A stretch of 64,000 nt of DNA from Chromatiales bacterium (GTDB lineage: Bacteria > Pseudomonadota > Gammaproteobacteria > Chromatiales > Chromatiaceae), in NCBI GenBank assembly GCA_022360905.1, contig JAKSBX010000156.1, forward strand, positions 1 through 64,000, read 5' to 3'. The notes under the pieces were generated by a model. It was not told the origin of the DNA. It made no database searches and saw nothing but the letters and a program-made list of their open reading frames with translations. Every line of letters starts with the position of its first letter. Position 1 is the stretch's first letter. Of this stretch, positions 48,027 to 58,916 are shown piece after piece. A program made the translations under genes and the position numbers.

Positions 48027-48455
48027 ATGACTAGCGTGAATCAACTGTTACAGAACAAAGGATTCGATATTCTTAGCGTCGATGCCAATGAGACTGTCTT
48101 TCGGGCACTTGAGATCATGGCTGAGCACGGTATCGGCTCATTGCTGGTGATGGATGGTGAAAAAGTGGCGGGGCTGTTTTCAGAGCGAGATTATGCCCGT
48201 GGCATTATCCTAAAAGGCCGCACCTCCAAAGAGACCAAGGTCAAGGAGATCATGACCAGCCAGGTTGTGGTGGTCACTCCGGAACAGAGCATCGAGGAGT
48301 GTATGGCCATCATGACCGAAAAACGGGTTCGCCATCTGCCGGTCATGAAAGATGACAAGCTGGTCGGCATCATCTCAATCGGCGATCTGGTAAAGGCGAT
48401 CATCGAGGAACAACAGTTCATGATTGAACAGCTGGTAAGCTATATCAATCGCTGA
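48027..48455 (+). CDS. CBS-domain-pair protein
   Basis: DANETVFRALEIMAEHGIGSLLVMDGEKVAGLFSERDYAR; SIEECMAIMTEKRVRHLPVMKDDKLVGIISIGDLVK. Confidence 0.95.
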   Translation: MTSVNQLLQNKGFDILSVDANETVFRALEIMAEHGIGSLLVMDGEKVAGLFSERDYARGIILKGRTSKETKVKEIMTSQVVVVTPEQSIEECMAIMTEKRVRHLPVMKDDKLVGIISIGDLVKAIIEEQQFMIEQLVSYINR

Positions 48456-48550
48456 CAAGCACCCCGTATTGGGCAGAAAGAGCGTTCAATAGATGTGACA
48501 CTTGATACCTGGAGCATGGACAATTAAGGTATTGACGACCCGGTACCTGA

Positions 48551-49357
48551 TTGACAGATATAATCAGCCCCATGCCCAGTAGCACACCACCCTTTATCGA
48601 TCTTGCCTGGTTCAAAATGGCAAAGCTTCAGGCTACCCGCATCAGCTGTTCAGTTCAGCACAGTTGCCAGATCTTCGAATACGATAGCCTACGCTGGATC
48701 TGCACATCCGATGGTGCTGTACAGTCGATGCTTTTCACTGAAGACCACAGTTATCCCGTCCTACACTATATCAAGGCCTTGTTATGTTCGCTGGTGTTTG
48801 TAGATCAACCTGGGAAAATGTTGAATCTAGGCTTGGGATCGGGTGCCATTGAACGCTACGTAGAGTCTCATCACCCAGACATTGCCATGACTTCGGTTGA
48901 ACCGGAAGTCGATATGATCACCCTTTCCAAGGAGTGCTTCTATCTTGACAGTAACTATCAAGTTAGAAATGAATCAGCAGAGTCTTTTCTGCAAAGCAAT
49001 CAACAGCAGTTTGATCTCATCATTTGTGATATTTATTGCCCCCCAGGTCAGCCAAACCCAATTGAAACAAACCCTTTTTTGCAAAACTTAACCAATGCGT
49101 TATTGCCTCAAGGCGTTGTTGCGATTAATTTCCTGGCAGAGAGTGAAACACATATCGTCAACATGCTCGTACGCTTGCGACAGATGTTTGAACAGGTCAC
49201 TCTAGTTGATGTCTCAAGGCAGCAAAATATTGTTTTCTATTGCTCGAATACCCGGTTTCCAGCACAAACCGAACTCACTGTAAAAGCAGCCTTGCCTCAG
49301 TATAGAAATTTACAAGCAGAAACCATTATTTCGCAACTGATCTGGCTACCGGAGTGA
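48551..49357 (+). CDS. Spermidine synthase-like SAM-dependent protein
   Basis: KMLNLGLGSGAIERYVESHHPDIAMTSVEPEVDMITLSKECF; QFDLIICDIY. Confidence 0.8.
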   Translation: MTDIISPMPSSTPPFIDLAWFKMAKLQATRISCSVQHSCQIFEYDSLRWICTSDGAVQSMLFTEDHSYPVLHYIKALLCSLVFVDQPGKMLNLGLGSGAIERYVESHHPDIAMTSVEPEVDMITLSKECFYLDSNYQVRNESAESFLQSNQQQFDLIICDIYCPPGQPNPIETNPFLQNLTNALLPQGVVAINFLAESETHIVNMLVRLRQMFEQVTLVDVSRQQNIVFYCSNTRFPAQTELTVKAALPQYRNLQAETIISQLIWLPE

Positions 49358-49402
49358 TCTCAACTTTTACGTTAAAATTGATTTTTTCCGCCAGGAACTG
49401 AA

Positions 49403-50392
49403 ATGAAGTTAATTGAAGTTATCGCTAGATCGAGCAGTGAAAAAACCATTACTGCAATCGCTGAAAAATTCAAAGCACGGGACTTCCGTACTGGCCGGGA
49501 AAGTGAAGACGGTAGACAGGCAATACGTATCCTATTGACGGATGAGAATGTTCAACCAGCACTGGATGCCCTGCAGACTATACTGGGCGCACAATCCACG
49601 GCACGGATTATCGTTTTTCCGATTGATGCCACACTGCCTCAACCATCGAATGAAAAGGAAAAAGATCAGGATAAAGCCATCTCATCGAGAGAATCAATGT
49701 ACGCCAATGTGGACAAGAATACCCATCTTGACAGTAATTTCATTATTCTTGTCATACTCTCCACTTTGGTCGCTGCCATCGGTTTGGTGAAAAACAATGT
49801 GGCCGTTGTGATTGGTGCAATGGTGATTGCTCCCCTGTTAGGCCCGAACCTGGCGTTTGGCTTGGGAACTGCACTCGGGGATATGCATTTGATGAAGAAA
49901 TCCCTGAAAACACTGCTTGCGGGGATATTCATTGCCATAATGCTCGCTTACATCATCGGCCTGCTCTGGCCATTTGAGCTGAACAGCCCAGAGTTGATGG
50001 CACGTACTGAAGTGGGCCTCGACTCTCTGGCTCTGGCATTGGCTTCAGGCGCTGCGGCTGCGCTCTCCTTAACCAGCGGCCTGCCCAGTGTTCTGGTAGG
50101 TGTGATGGTCGCAGTGGCACTACTCCCGCCAGCTGCAACGCTAGGTTTGACCTTGGGTCATGCCAGGGTTGACCTGGCGATGGGTGCCGGTTTGTTACTC
50201 GTCGCAAATATCGTCTGTGTCAACCTGTCCGCGAAACTGCTATTCCTGTTCAAAGGTATACAACCTCGCAGCTGGGCTGAAAAAGCCAAGGCCAAACGTG
50301 CCATGTCCATCTATTTGGGAGTCTGGGCAATCACCCTCGCATTGGTGGTACTGGCAATCATTGCCCGTCCACACATTGAAGGGCCGTTATGA
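49403..50392 (+). CDS. TIGR00341/DUF389-family membrane protein
   Basis: FIILVILSTLVAAIGLVKNNVAVVIGAMVIAPLLGPNLAFGLGTALGD; VALLPPAATLGLTLG. Confidence 0.92.
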   Translation: MKLIEVIARSSSEKTITAIAEKFKARDFRTGRESEDGRQAIRILLTDENVQPALDALQTILGAQSTARIIVFPIDATLPQPSNEKEKDQDKAISSRESMYANVDKNTHLDSNFIILVILSTLVAAIGLVKNNVAVVIGAMVIAPLLGPNLAFGLGTALGDMHLMKKSLKTLLAGIFIAIMLAYIIGLLWPFELNSPELMARTEVGLDSLALALASGAAAALSLTSGLPSVLVGVMVAVALLPPAATLGLTLGHARVDLAMGAGLLLVANIVCVNLSAKLLFLFKGIQPRSWAEKAKAKRAMSIYLGVWAITLALVVLAIIARPHIEGPL

Positions 50393-50428
50393 CTCACTAG
50401 GCCCGAGTTAGTAAGTTGGAATATGAGG

Positions 50429-51163
50429 CTATCTGCTCATCAATCCTTTCATTTCGCGGACTGCCTGGTCAAACCCGCTGAAGAGTGCTCGACAAACGAT
50501 GGAGTGTCCGATATTCAATTCTCTGATACCTTCAATTTCCACGATTGAAGCCACATTATGATAATCAAGACCATGCCCCGCATTAACCTGAAGCCCCAGG
50601 CCTTTGCCATAGGCAACGGCATCAACAATTCGCTTCAATTCAGCTTGGCGCGCTGTTTCATTGGTCGCATCAGCATAGTGGCCGGTATGAATCTCTACGA
50701 CGGGCGCGCCTGATGCCTTGGCAGCATCCAACTGTTTTAAATCAGCATCGATGAAGAGCGATACCCGGATCCCTGCCTCTTTCAATTCCGTGCAGTAATC
50801 TGTCATATAATCGAGTTTGGATGCCACATCGAGACCGCCTTCGGTGGTCAACTCTTCACGTTTCTCAGGTACCAGACAACAATCGTGGGGTTGAAACCGG
50901 GTGGCTATGGCGGCCATTTCTGATGTTGCTGCCATTTCCAGGTTCATTCGTGTCTGTAAAAGATCGGAGAGTATCTCCACATCCCGATCCTGAATATGAC
51001 GTCTGTCTTCACGTAGATGCAGCGTAATCGCATCGGCTCCCGCCTGCTCGGCCGTCAACGCAGCCTGAACCGGCTCTGGATAACGGGTACCCCGAGCTTG
51101 GCGCAAGGTCGCAACATGGTCGATATTGACCCCGAGTAACATTACATTCTTTGTCATACCCAT
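50429..51163 (-). CDS. pdxJ: Pyridoxine 5'-phosphate synthase
   Basis: [54 protein letters not shown]. Confidence 0.98.
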   Translation of the reverse strand: MGMTKNVMLLGVNIDHVATLRQARGTRYPEPVQAALTAEQAGADAITLHLREDRRHIQDRDVEILSDLLQTRMNLEMAATSEMAAIATRFQPHDCCLVPEKREELTTEGGLDVASKLDYMTDYCTELKEAGIRVSLFIDADLKQLDAAKASGAPVVEIHTGHYADATNETARQAELKRIVDAVAYGKGLGLQVNAGHGLDYHNVASIVEIEGIRELNIGHSIVCRALFSGFDQAVREMKGLMSR

Positions 51164-51399
51164 ACCTTTAGAATCATAGGTAACAGAAACCCCACACTGT
51201 TTATCAACCTGTCTGACAATTCGTTATGGTGTAAATATATCTTTTTTACACCTGTTTGCCTAACTTGATAGATATCTTCATTGAGAGATGAAGTACCGTC
51301 CAATGAAGAATGTAAATAGCAACTATTTTGAAACGCTGATTGGGATTTATAACAACATTTTACCAATCGAACGTCAGCTCTATTATTAACCCGGCGACC

Positions 51400-52110
51400 T
51401 CACCAACCAGTTGGGCCAGTAAAAAGCTCCCTGCTTTTCAAAGGTTTGTCTCCCAGATAGTGGGACAGCACAAAGCGCATCAATTGTTTTGCCTCTTTAG
51501 CAGACTGTTTTGCCAAAGACGTACCATTATGCAGACCGATCAGGGTACTGCCATGAATCCTCATTCCGGAACCGCCGGATGACGATAATACAGGGCCCGC
51601 TTCGATGAAATAGTCGTAAACCAATTCCTGTTTTATAGGTTCCCCACTATCCGCTGTGTGGTCCAGTAATAAGCCATAACCCAGCTCTGTTAGTAGCCGT
51701 AGTTCAAATTGTCTCAGTATCCGATCGACAGGCTCTGTTGAAGCCAGCTGCGCCAGGCTCTGACAATAGTGGACAAAGAGAGAAGGAAATGGATCATCCC
51801 TTTCGATCAACCTCACAATCAGTTCATTCAGGTAAAAGCCGCAATAGATACGCTCGCCGAGCAGTTTGAATGGCTGGCCATCCTGTTCGACTTCGATCAG
51901 GCTTTTTATCTCTCCCCTTCCACTTAGGGAGATACGCAGGGGTAGAAAGGGTTGTAACAATATTGCCTTGCTGGAACGCCCCGATTTAGCACCTTTGGCT
52001 ATCGCCGGGAGACGCCCTTCATTTGGCGTGAACAATTCCACCAACAAACTGGAATTTTGGTAATCACGCCGATGCAAAACATAGGCAGGTATAAAGTTGA
52101 TACGGGACAT
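51400..52110 (-). CDS. recO: DNA repair protein RecO
   Basis: PAYVLHRRDYQNSSLLVELFTPNEGRLPAIAKGAKSGRSS; operon context. Confidence 0.95.
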   Translation of the reverse strand: MSRINFIPAYVLHRRDYQNSSLLVELFTPNEGRLPAIAKGAKSGRSSKAILLQPFLPLRISLSGRGEIKSLIEVEQDGQPFKLLGERIYCGFYLNELIVRLIERDDPFPSLFVHYCQSLAQLASTEPVDRILRQFELRLLTELGYGLLLDHTADSGEPIKQELVYDYFIEAGPVLSSSGGSGMRIHGSTLIGLHNGTSLAKQSAKEAKQLMRFVLSHYLGDKPLKSRELFTGPTGW

Positions 52111-52162
52111 CTGTGATGTCTCAATTTAAATGGTAGTAGCAATCAGGCTTCTATTACTAGTT

Positions 52163-53062
52163 TCACTGCTCACCATAGCCAAGTCTGACCAAAGCCGCCT
52201 CGTCACTCGACCAACTCTTTTTTACTTTAACCCAGAGTTCTAAATGAACCTTACAATCAAAAAAGGATTGCATGGCTTTTCTGGCTTGTACTGCAACCTC
52301 TTTCAATGCCTGGCCGTCTTTACCGATGATAATGCCTTTTTGACCCGGCTTTTCCACCCAGATGACCGCATTGATGCGGTACAGACCCTGCTGCTCTTCG
52401 AAGCGTTCTATCTCAACAGAAACAGCATAGGGCAACTCCTTTGCATAGCGCCTTGTTATCTGCTCTCTGATCATTTCCGCGGCAAAAAACTTTTCCGGGC
52501 GATCGGTCAGTTGGTCATCGGGGTAGACATTATCAGCCTCCGGAAGAGCTCCTAATACCAGACCCTCAAGAGCATCAAGATTTTTGCCCTTTTTCGCCGA
52601 CAAGGGGACTATTTCAAGGAATTCATAACCTGTAGAGAGTTTAGACAGGTAAGGTAACAATGCCTCTTTTTGTTTGACCAGATCCACTTTATTGACAACG
52701 GCAATCGTTGGTAATTTACTCTCTTTGATCAAATTGAGTACCTTTTCATCCTCCTCAGTCCAACGCAGCGCCTCGACTACAAAGATCAGCAGATCAACAC
52801 CGGTGAGTACAGATTGGGCAGTCCGGTTGAGATAGCGATTCATCGCATTATCACTACGCTGGTGGATGCCTGGGGTATCGACGTAGATAATCTGTCCCCC
52901 TTGCAGGCTATTCACCCCCAAAACACTATGTCTTGTCGTTTGCGCTTTATGCGAAGTAATGGCCAGCCTGACTCCGAGGATCTGGTTCAACAGGGTGGAT
53001 TTACCGACGTTAGGCCGCCCGACGATGGCAGCGTATCCACAGTGATTTATCTGCTTACTCAT
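52163..53062 (-). CDS. era: GTPase Era
   Basis: GYAAIVGRPNVGKSTLLNQILGVRLAITSHKAQTTRHSVLG; KH domain C-terminus. Confidence 0.98.
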   Translation of the reverse strand: MSKQINHCGYAAIVGRPNVGKSTLLNQILGVRLAITSHKAQTTRHSVLGVNSLQGGQIIYVDTPGIHQRSDNAMNRYLNRTAQSVLTGVDLLIFVVEALRWTEEDEKVLNLIKESKLPTIAVVNKVDLVKQKEALLPYLSKLSTGYEFLEIVPLSAKKGKNLDALEGLVLGALPEADNVYPDDQLTDRPEKFFAAEMIREQITRRYAKELPYAVSVEIERFEEQQGLYRINAVIWVEKPGQKGIIIGKDGQALKEVAVQARKAMQSFFDCKVHLELWVKVKKSWSSDEAALVRLGYGEQ

Positions 53063-53732
53063 GATTCAGATCCGACAACATTTTGAATGCGGCATCCTGT
53101 TCCGCCTTTCTTCGACTGTTACCCTCACCCACACTCTTTTTCTTAAGGTCTTCAACAGCACACTCAACCCTAAAATGTTGGGCATGGGGGTCACCACTGA
53201 CATCCAATATGATGTAGCTGGGAAGTGAGATCTTTTTCGCCTGCAAAAACTCCTGCAGTTGGGTTTTAGGATCTTTTTGCTGATTTTCCGGGCTCAGTGC
53301 AATCAATCGGGGTGAAAATATTCGCAGGATGACTGACCGGGTCGCATCATATCCACCATCGAGATAGATCGCTGCCAGCACCGCTTCAAAACTGTCAGCC
53401 AATATGGAATCTCGGCTCTGACCCCCGCTGCGAAGTTCTCCCTGCCCCAACTTCAGGTATTCACCAAGAGCAAACTCTCTTGCTATCTGGGCAAGTGTAT
53501 CCCGTTTCACCAATGCAGAACGAAGTCGGCTCAACTGCCCTTCACTGGCCTCGGAAAAATGGCTAAACAGCGCATCTGCAATGACAAACCCCAGTATGGA
53601 ATCACCCAGATATTCAAGACGCTCGTTGTTTTTGCCACCTGCACTACGATGGGTTAATGCCTGTTCAATCAACGTTTGCTGATTGAAGGTATAGCCCAGA
53701 TCACGGCATAATTTATTGGTGTCGGCCTTCAA
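53055..53732 (-). CDS. rnc: Ribonuclease III
   Basis: NERLEYLGDSILGFVIADALF; dsRBD C-terminus VGEGNSRRKAEQDAAFKML. Confidence 0.98.
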   Translation of the reverse strand: MKADTNKLCRDLGYTFNQQTLIEQALTHRSAGGKNNERLEYLGDSILGFVIADALFSHFSEASEGQLSRLRSALVKRDTLAQIAREFALGEYLKLGQGELRSGGQSRDSILADSFEAVLAAIYLDGGYDATRSVILRIFSPRLIALSPENQQKDPKTQLQEFLQAKKISLPSYIILDVSGDPHAQHFRVECAVEDLKKKSVGEGNSRRKAEQDAAFKMLSDLNHE

Positions 53733-54103
53733 TTCGCAGTTATCTCAACTGTCTCATCGAACGTCATGACGAGTGCAGCATTATAAGCGATATGTCGACG
53801 AACTTCGTAGGAAATGTTGATAATTCTGGTGCCTGAGGAACTTTTAATCTTGATATGTTCCCTGGTTACATGACGTATACTATTGATATTGAGACGTTTC
53901 AAAATCATGTTACGTAACTCTACCTTGGATTTTCGTTCTGCAAAAGGTTCTTTTTGAACGGATTCAAGTGCAGATTTTATAGCAAAGTGGTCAATATATA
54001 CCGGCGTTATCTTGATACCAACCATCACCAGAAATCCAGCAACAATTAAGATAACCAGCCAGCTGATGAATGTAAGTCCACGCTGTTTTTTGATGGATTG
54101 CAT
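53729..54103 (-). CDS. DUF4845-family membrane protein
   Basis: QRGLTFISWLVILIVAGFLVMVGIKITPVYIDHFAIKSALESV; located between rnc and lepB. Confidence 0.88.
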   Translation of the reverse strand: MQSIKKQRGLTFISWLVILIVAGFLVMVGIKITPVYIDHFAIKSALESVQKEPFAERKSKVELRNMILKRLNINSIRHVTREHIKIKSSSGTRIINISYEVRRHIAYNAALVMTFDETVEITAN

Positions 54104-54341
54104 ATCTACTTCCTCAAATAAGTCATACCGATCGATTCACTTCAGGCTGAGAGTCAGTTTTTTATTACTATCTACAATAGTTACTTCTTTGGCCTACGCA
54201 GCTTAGGGCTCTTCACTGATCAGTCATCAGCATTCAGTTTGCCGCCTCTTACAATTGATGTGTCATTTCCCGAGTCACAGCTTTATTCTTCGCCATCTCC
54301 ATTGAAAATCCAAGCTACCCTGTTTCTCAGTGATTCCTCAA

Positions 54342-54360
54342 GGGCCTGTTAACACGAACC
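54342..54360 (+). repeat. Copy of dispersed motif (gggcctgttaacacgaacc)
   Basis: Matches gggcctgttaacacgaatcc end of the 27732 element except at the last position. Confidence 0.75.
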
Positions 54361-54367
54361 CTATTCC

Positions 54368-55216
54368 CTAATCGATACCTTTACCAATTCTTTCCCAGGC
54401 AATTGGGGGAAAACCACTGATATTGGAATCCCAATTCATCCAGATGCCAAAAGCTTTGCCGACAAGATTCTCATCAGGCACAAACCCCCAGCAACGGCTG
54501 TCATTACTATTATCCCGGTTATCACCCATGACAAAATATTGTCCTTCCGGAACTGTAATTGGTCCTTGCCTCAAGACCTGACACCCCATTGGCAGATCGG
54601 GCGCCAGCGGATTGATTAAAATATTGTGCTCAATCCCATCAAGATTTTCTACCGCCATGACCGCACCGGTCATCCGAGAGCCGCTACCTACACCGGTGTA
54701 TTGCCCCAACAACATCTGTTTCATCGGCTCGCCGTTGACGAAAAGAGTTTTATTACGATAGTAGAGTTTGTCTCCAGGAACAGCCACTACTCGCTTGATA
54801 TAGTCAATCCATGGTTGCTTTGGGTAACGAAAAACAACCGGGTCACCCCGCTGTGGGTCACCCAGATCGATAACTTTTTTGTTCAATACCGGCAGGCGAA
54901 TGCCGTAACTGAATTTGTTAACCAGAATGAAATCACCAACCAGCAGGGTCGGCATCATGGAGCCGGAGGGAATTCGAAAAGGCTCTACTAAAAAAGAGCG
55001 TAAAATGAGTACAGCGAAAATCACAGGGAAGAAAGATTTTGAGTACTCAACCAGTAGAGGCTCTTTTCTTGCTACTTGGTTTGCGTCGTCTGCCTCTTCT
55101 CCCACTTCCGGAGCCAACGCACTTCGTTTGTTGGCAAAGAATATACTATCCAATAGCCAGATGCCGCCTGTCACTGCACTTGCGACAACAAGAAAAGTTG
55201 GAAAATCGAAATTCAT
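54368..55216 (-). CDS. lepB: Signal peptidase I
   Basis: FLVEPFRIPSGSMMPTLLVGDFILVNKFSYGIRLPV; YFVMGDNRDNSNDSRCWGFVP. Confidence 0.98.
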   Translation of the reverse strand: MNFDFPTFLVVASAVTGGIWLLDSIFFANKRSALAPEVGEEADDANQVARKEPLLVEYSKSFFPVIFAVLILRSFLVEPFRIPSGSMMPTLLVGDFILVNKFSYGIRLPVLNKKVIDLGDPQRGDPVVFRYPKQPWIDYIKRVVAVPGDKLYYRNKTLFVNGEPMKQMLLGQYTGVGSGSRMTGAVMAVENLDGIEHNILINPLAPDLPMGCQVLRQGPITVPEGQYFVMGDNRDNSNDSRCWGFVPDENLVGKAFGIWMNWDSNISGFPPIAWERIGKGID

Positions 55217-55267
55217 GGTTTACCTGCGTCCTCTCCCGTGATGTGCATGAAGTTAGAGCCTGCTAGG

Positions 55268-55280
55268 GGGCCTGTTAACA
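55268..55280 (+). repeat. Copy of dispersed motif GGGCCTGTTAACA near lepA stop
   Basis: Exact 13/13 match; preceded by gagcctgctagg. Confidence 0.7.
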
Positions 55281-55283
55281 ACA

Positions 55284-57089
55284 CTAATTATCCTTTCCGA
55301 CCTGAAGTACAGCAAGAAAGGCGTCTTGAGGTATCTCCACCTTACCAACCTGCTTCATACGCTTTTTACCCGCTTTCTGCTTCTCCAGCAATTTACGCTT
55401 TCGTGTAATATCACCGCCGTAACATTTGGCGGTGACGTTCTTCCTCAGCGCCTTGACCGTGGTGCGGGCGATTATCTTACTGCCGATTGCCGCTTGAATG
55501 GCTACCTCGAACATCTGCCTAGGGATGATCTCCTTCATCTTTGAGGTCAGATCACGTCCTCGGAACTGAGCCTGATCCTTATGCACAATCAGAGATAGGG
55601 CATCCACTCGATCACCATTGATCAAGATATCAAGCTTGACCAGTGGTGCGGCCTGAAAATGGGTGAACTCATACTCAAAAGAGGCATAGCCTCTGCTGAC
55701 CGACTTTAACCGATCAAAAAAGTCGAGTACCACTTCATTCATCGGCAACTCATAGCTTAACTGCACCTGTCCGGCCAGATATTGTAGATTTTTCTGTACC
55801 CCACGCTTTTCAATACAAAGCGTAATCACGTTACCAAGATAGTCTTGTGGTACTAGGATGGTTGCAACAATAATCGGTTCGCGGACCTCTTCCAGCTTGC
55901 CGGGTTCGGGTAGCGCCGCTGGATTTTCGATATGAATGAGTTCTCCGTCATTTTTCAGCACTTCATAAACCACGGAAGGCGCGGTTGTGATCAGATCCAG
56001 GTCATACTCCCGTTCGAGCCGTTCCTGAACAATCTCCATATGCAGCATGCCGAGGAATCCGCAACGGAAGCCAAATCCCAGCGCCTGCGAGGTTTCCGGC
56101 TCATAGTGCAGTGCCGCATCATTGAGGCGCAGTTTCTGCAGAGCATCCCGCAGCCCTTCATAATCATCGGAGCTGACTGGATAGAGTCCGGAGAAAACCC
56201 GCGGATGCATCTCCTCAAATCCCGGCAGAGGTTGATCAGCCTGCCGGTTTTCCAAGGTGATGGTGTCGCCGACCGGCGCACCGTCGACCTCTTTGATGCC
56301 GGCGATCAGGTAGCCAACTTCTCCAGCTTTCAATGAGGCTTGACTGAGCTGTTTGGGGGTGAACACGCCAACCTGCTCAACCTGAAAAACCCGCCCGGTA
56401 GACATGATCCGCATCTTGTCTTTCGGCTTGATCTCACCGTTCATCACCCTGATCAGTGAAATGACCCCGACATAGGGATCAAACCAGGAATCAATGATCA
56501 ACGCTTGCAGCGGCGCTTCATAGTCACCGGCCGGAGGGGGGATCGTGACAACCAGTTGCTCCAACAGCGACTCGATGCCCAAGCCGGTCTTGGCACTTAC
56601 GTGGACCGCCTGATCGGCCTCGATGCCGATGATCTCTTCAATTTCATTGATTACCCGTTCCGGTTCCGCCGATGGGAGATCGATTTTGTTGAGGACCGGC
56701 AGTACCTCCAGCCCCTGCTCAATCGCGGTATAGCAATTTGCCACACTCTGGGCCTCAACGCCCTGCGCCGCATCCACCACCAGCAGCGCCCCTTCACAGG
56801 CTGCCAGGGAGCGGGAAACCTCGTAGGAGAAATCCACATGACCGGGCGTATCGATGAAGTTGAGCTGGTAGGTGATTCCGTCTTTGGCCTGATATTCCAG
56901 GGTGACGCTTTGGGCTTTGATGGTGATGCCCCGCTCCCGCTCCAATTCCATGGAATCACACACCTGGTCAGCCATCTCCCGGTCACTCAGGCCACCACAG
57001 GTCTGAATGAACCGATCGGCTATGGTGGATTTACCATGATCGATATGAGCAATGATGGAAAAGTTGCGGATGTGTTGAAGGTCAGCCAT
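55284..57089 (-). CDS. lepA: Translation elongation factor 4 (LepA)
   Basis: [60 protein letters not shown]; start 57089. Confidence 0.98.
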   Translation of the reverse strand: MADLQHIRNFSIIAHIDHGKSTIADRFIQTCGGLSDREMADQVCDSMELERERGITIKAQSVTLEYQAKDGITYQLNFIDTPGHVDFSYEVSRSLAACEGALLVVDAAQGVEAQSVANCYTAIEQGLEVLPVLNKIDLPSAEPERVINEIEEIIGIEADQAVHVSAKTGLGIESLLEQLVVTIPPPAGDYEAPLQALIIDSWFDPYVGVISLIRVMNGEIKPKDKMRIMSTGRVFQVEQVGVFTPKQLSQASLKAGEVGYLIAGIKEVDGAPVGDTITLENRQADQPLPGFEEMHPRVFSGLYPVSSDDYEGLRDALQKLRLNDAALHYEPETSQALGFGFRCGFLGMLHMEIVQERLEREYDLDLITTAPSVVYEVLKNDGELIHIENPAALPEPGKLEEVREPIIVATILVPQDYLGNVITLCIEKRGVQKNLQYLAGQVQLSYELPMNEVVLDFFDRLKSVSRGYASFEYEFTHFQAAPLVKLDILINGDRVDALSLIVHKDQAQFRGRDLTSKMKEIIPRQMFEVAIQAAIGSKIIARTTVKALRKNVTAKCYGGDITRKRKLLEKQKAGKKRMKQVGKVEIPQDAFLAVLQVGKDN

Positions 57090-57109
57090 AAAGCCTTGAA
57101 TTGTCACTG

Positions 57110-57140
57110 AAAAAACAAGAAACGCCCCGTTTCGGGGCGC
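57110..57140 (-). terminator. Minus-strand rho-independent terminator after the rpoE-rse-mucD-grx genes
   Basis: cgccccg-ttt-cggggcg stem with T-run (plus-strand aaaaaacaaga) on its 3' side in the minus sense. Confidence 0.75.
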
Positions 57141-57183
57141 TTCAACGATAACGTGTTGCCACAAAAAAGGAGATGATACCAAA

Positions 57184-57426
57184 TCATACGTCGCGCAAAT
57201 AGCTCAGAAGTCTGGAATGGTCGAGATAGTGTTCACTCAGTAAAACACCATCCGGCCCTTCCAGGCAGGGAATTCGCAGGCCATAGAGCGCTTTGATTTC
57301 GGAATTACGGTCGATATCGACCTTCACCAGCTGAATTCTCTCCAGCCCATCCACCCCTGAGAGCTCCTCCCACATCTCGTCACAAAGGTGGCATCCCTGC
57401 CGATGGTAGAACTTGAGCTCAATCAT
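57184..57426 (-). CDS. Glutaredoxin-family thiol protein
   Basis: [22 protein letters not shown]; start ATG 57426. Confidence 0.88.
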   Translation of the reverse strand: MIELKFYHRQGCHLCDEMWEELSGVDGLERIQLVKVDIDRNSEIKALYGLRIPCLEGPDGVLLSEHYLDHSRLLSYLRDV

Positions 57427-58858
57427 TTTCCGGCACATGCAGGGCAAGAAAGATCGGCCCTGTGTTGCGGTGCACAAGCAAGGCAACTGTTTTCTCCCCG
57501 GGCAACTCTTTAACCAAACGGTTAAAGTGCTCCACCCCCTCCACATCCATATTATTGATCATCGTAATAATGTCGCCCTGTTGGATTCCAGCCTCACGGG
57601 CTGCCTTACCGGTTACCGACTCAACCATAACCCCCCGTCGAGATGGCAGACGCAATTCTTGCTGAACCTGCTCACTAACACTTGAAACCATCAATCCCAA
57701 GCGGTTTTCAGATACTTTAGGTGGGGTGTTTTCGGCCATTTCCAGCTGATCATCGGAGGGTAGTTCACCGATATTGACATCCACCATCTTGGTTTTTCCC
57801 TTCCTCAGAATCTTCAGCGAGGCTGGTCTATCCACATTGCTACGACCAACTAAAGGAGGCAATTCCGATGAGGTGTGTATGGGGGTGCCATTGAATGACA
57901 GAATCACATCACCCACCTGAAGTCCCGCTTTTTCCGATGGACTCTGGGGCAGAACCCGGGCAATCAATGCGCCCCGGGGATGATCCATGCCAAAACTGTC
58001 GGCAAGATCCTTGGTAACGTCCTGAATCAATACCCCCAGCCAACCACGGGTTACCCGTCCCCGGGTTTTTAACTGGTCTGCAACATTCATTGCCATCTCT
58101 ATGGGAATAGCAAAAGATAGCCCCATGAATCCGCCTGAGCGGCTGTAAATCTGGGAGTTGATACCAACCACTTTACCTTCCATGTTAAACAGCGGACCAC
58201 CGGAGTTACCAGGATTGATGGCAACATCGGTCTGAATGAATGGTACATAGTTCTCGCTTGGCAGGTTTCTTCCCTTTGCACTGACAATTCCAGCGGTTAC
58301 TGAATGGTCAAAGCCAAAAGGTGACCCGATTGCCAACACCCACTCACCGACTCTCAGTGCATCGGAGTCACCGATTTCAACCATTGGCAGGTCATCAGCA
58401 TTAATTTTAATTAACGCAATATCGCTACGTTCGTCTTTGCCGATCACTTTGGCGACAAACTCACGACGGTCGTTCATCCTTACCAGAATTTCGTCAGCCT
58501 CTTCCACAACATGATTGTTGGTCAATATATAGCCATCCTCTGAGATGATGAACCCAGATCCCAGCGAGCGCTTTTCCACATCACTTTCCGGCATACGATA
58601 GCCATGATTGCCAAAAAACTTTTTCATCAGTTCACCCAAAGGACTGCCTTCAGGTAAGCCCTCTAATTCGGGCATATTAAATGGCGACATCTGATTTCTG
58701 GACGAGGAGGTTCTGGTACTGATATTGACCACGGAGGGTGCATTATGCTCTGCCAGATCTGCAAAATTGGGCAGATCGCGCGCCATCAGGGGGAGCGATG
58801 TCAGCAGCGCCATTGCCACAACCGCTAGCATTAGATAGTGAAATTTCTTGTCTCTCAT
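57419..58858 (-). CDS. mucD: Periplasmic serine endoprotease DegP/MucD-like
   Basis: GSGFIISEDGYILTNNHVVEEADEILVRM; SDIALIKI; TDVAINPGNSGGPLFN; two PDZ regions. Confidence 0.97.
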   Translation of the reverse strand: MRDKKFHYLMLAVVAMALLTSLPLMARDLPNFADLAEHNAPSVVNISTRTSSSRNQMSPFNMPELEGLPEGSPLGELMKKFFGNHGYRMPESDVEKRSLGSGFIISEDGYILTNNHVVEEADEILVRMNDRREFVAKVIGKDERSDIALIKINADDLPMVEIGDSDALRVGEWVLAIGSPFGFDHSVTAGIVSAKGRNLPSENYVPFIQTDVAINPGNSGGPLFNMEGKVVGINSQIYSRSGGFMGLSFAIPIEMAMNVADQLKTRGRVTRGWLGVLIQDVTKDLADSFGMDHPRGALIARVLPQSPSEKAGLQVGDVILSFNGTPIHTSSELPPLVGRSNVDRPASLKILRKGKTKMVDVNIGELPSDDQLEMAENTPPKVSENRLGLMVSSVSEQVQQELRLPSRRGVMVESVTGKAAREAGIQQGDIITMINNMDVEGVEHFNRLVKELPGEKTVALLVHRNTGPIFLALHVPEND

Positions 58859-58916
58859 TGAAACAACTCCTGGAGGAAAGAGGGATCTAACGACTACAGA
58901 TCAGAAGTAAAAGGCG

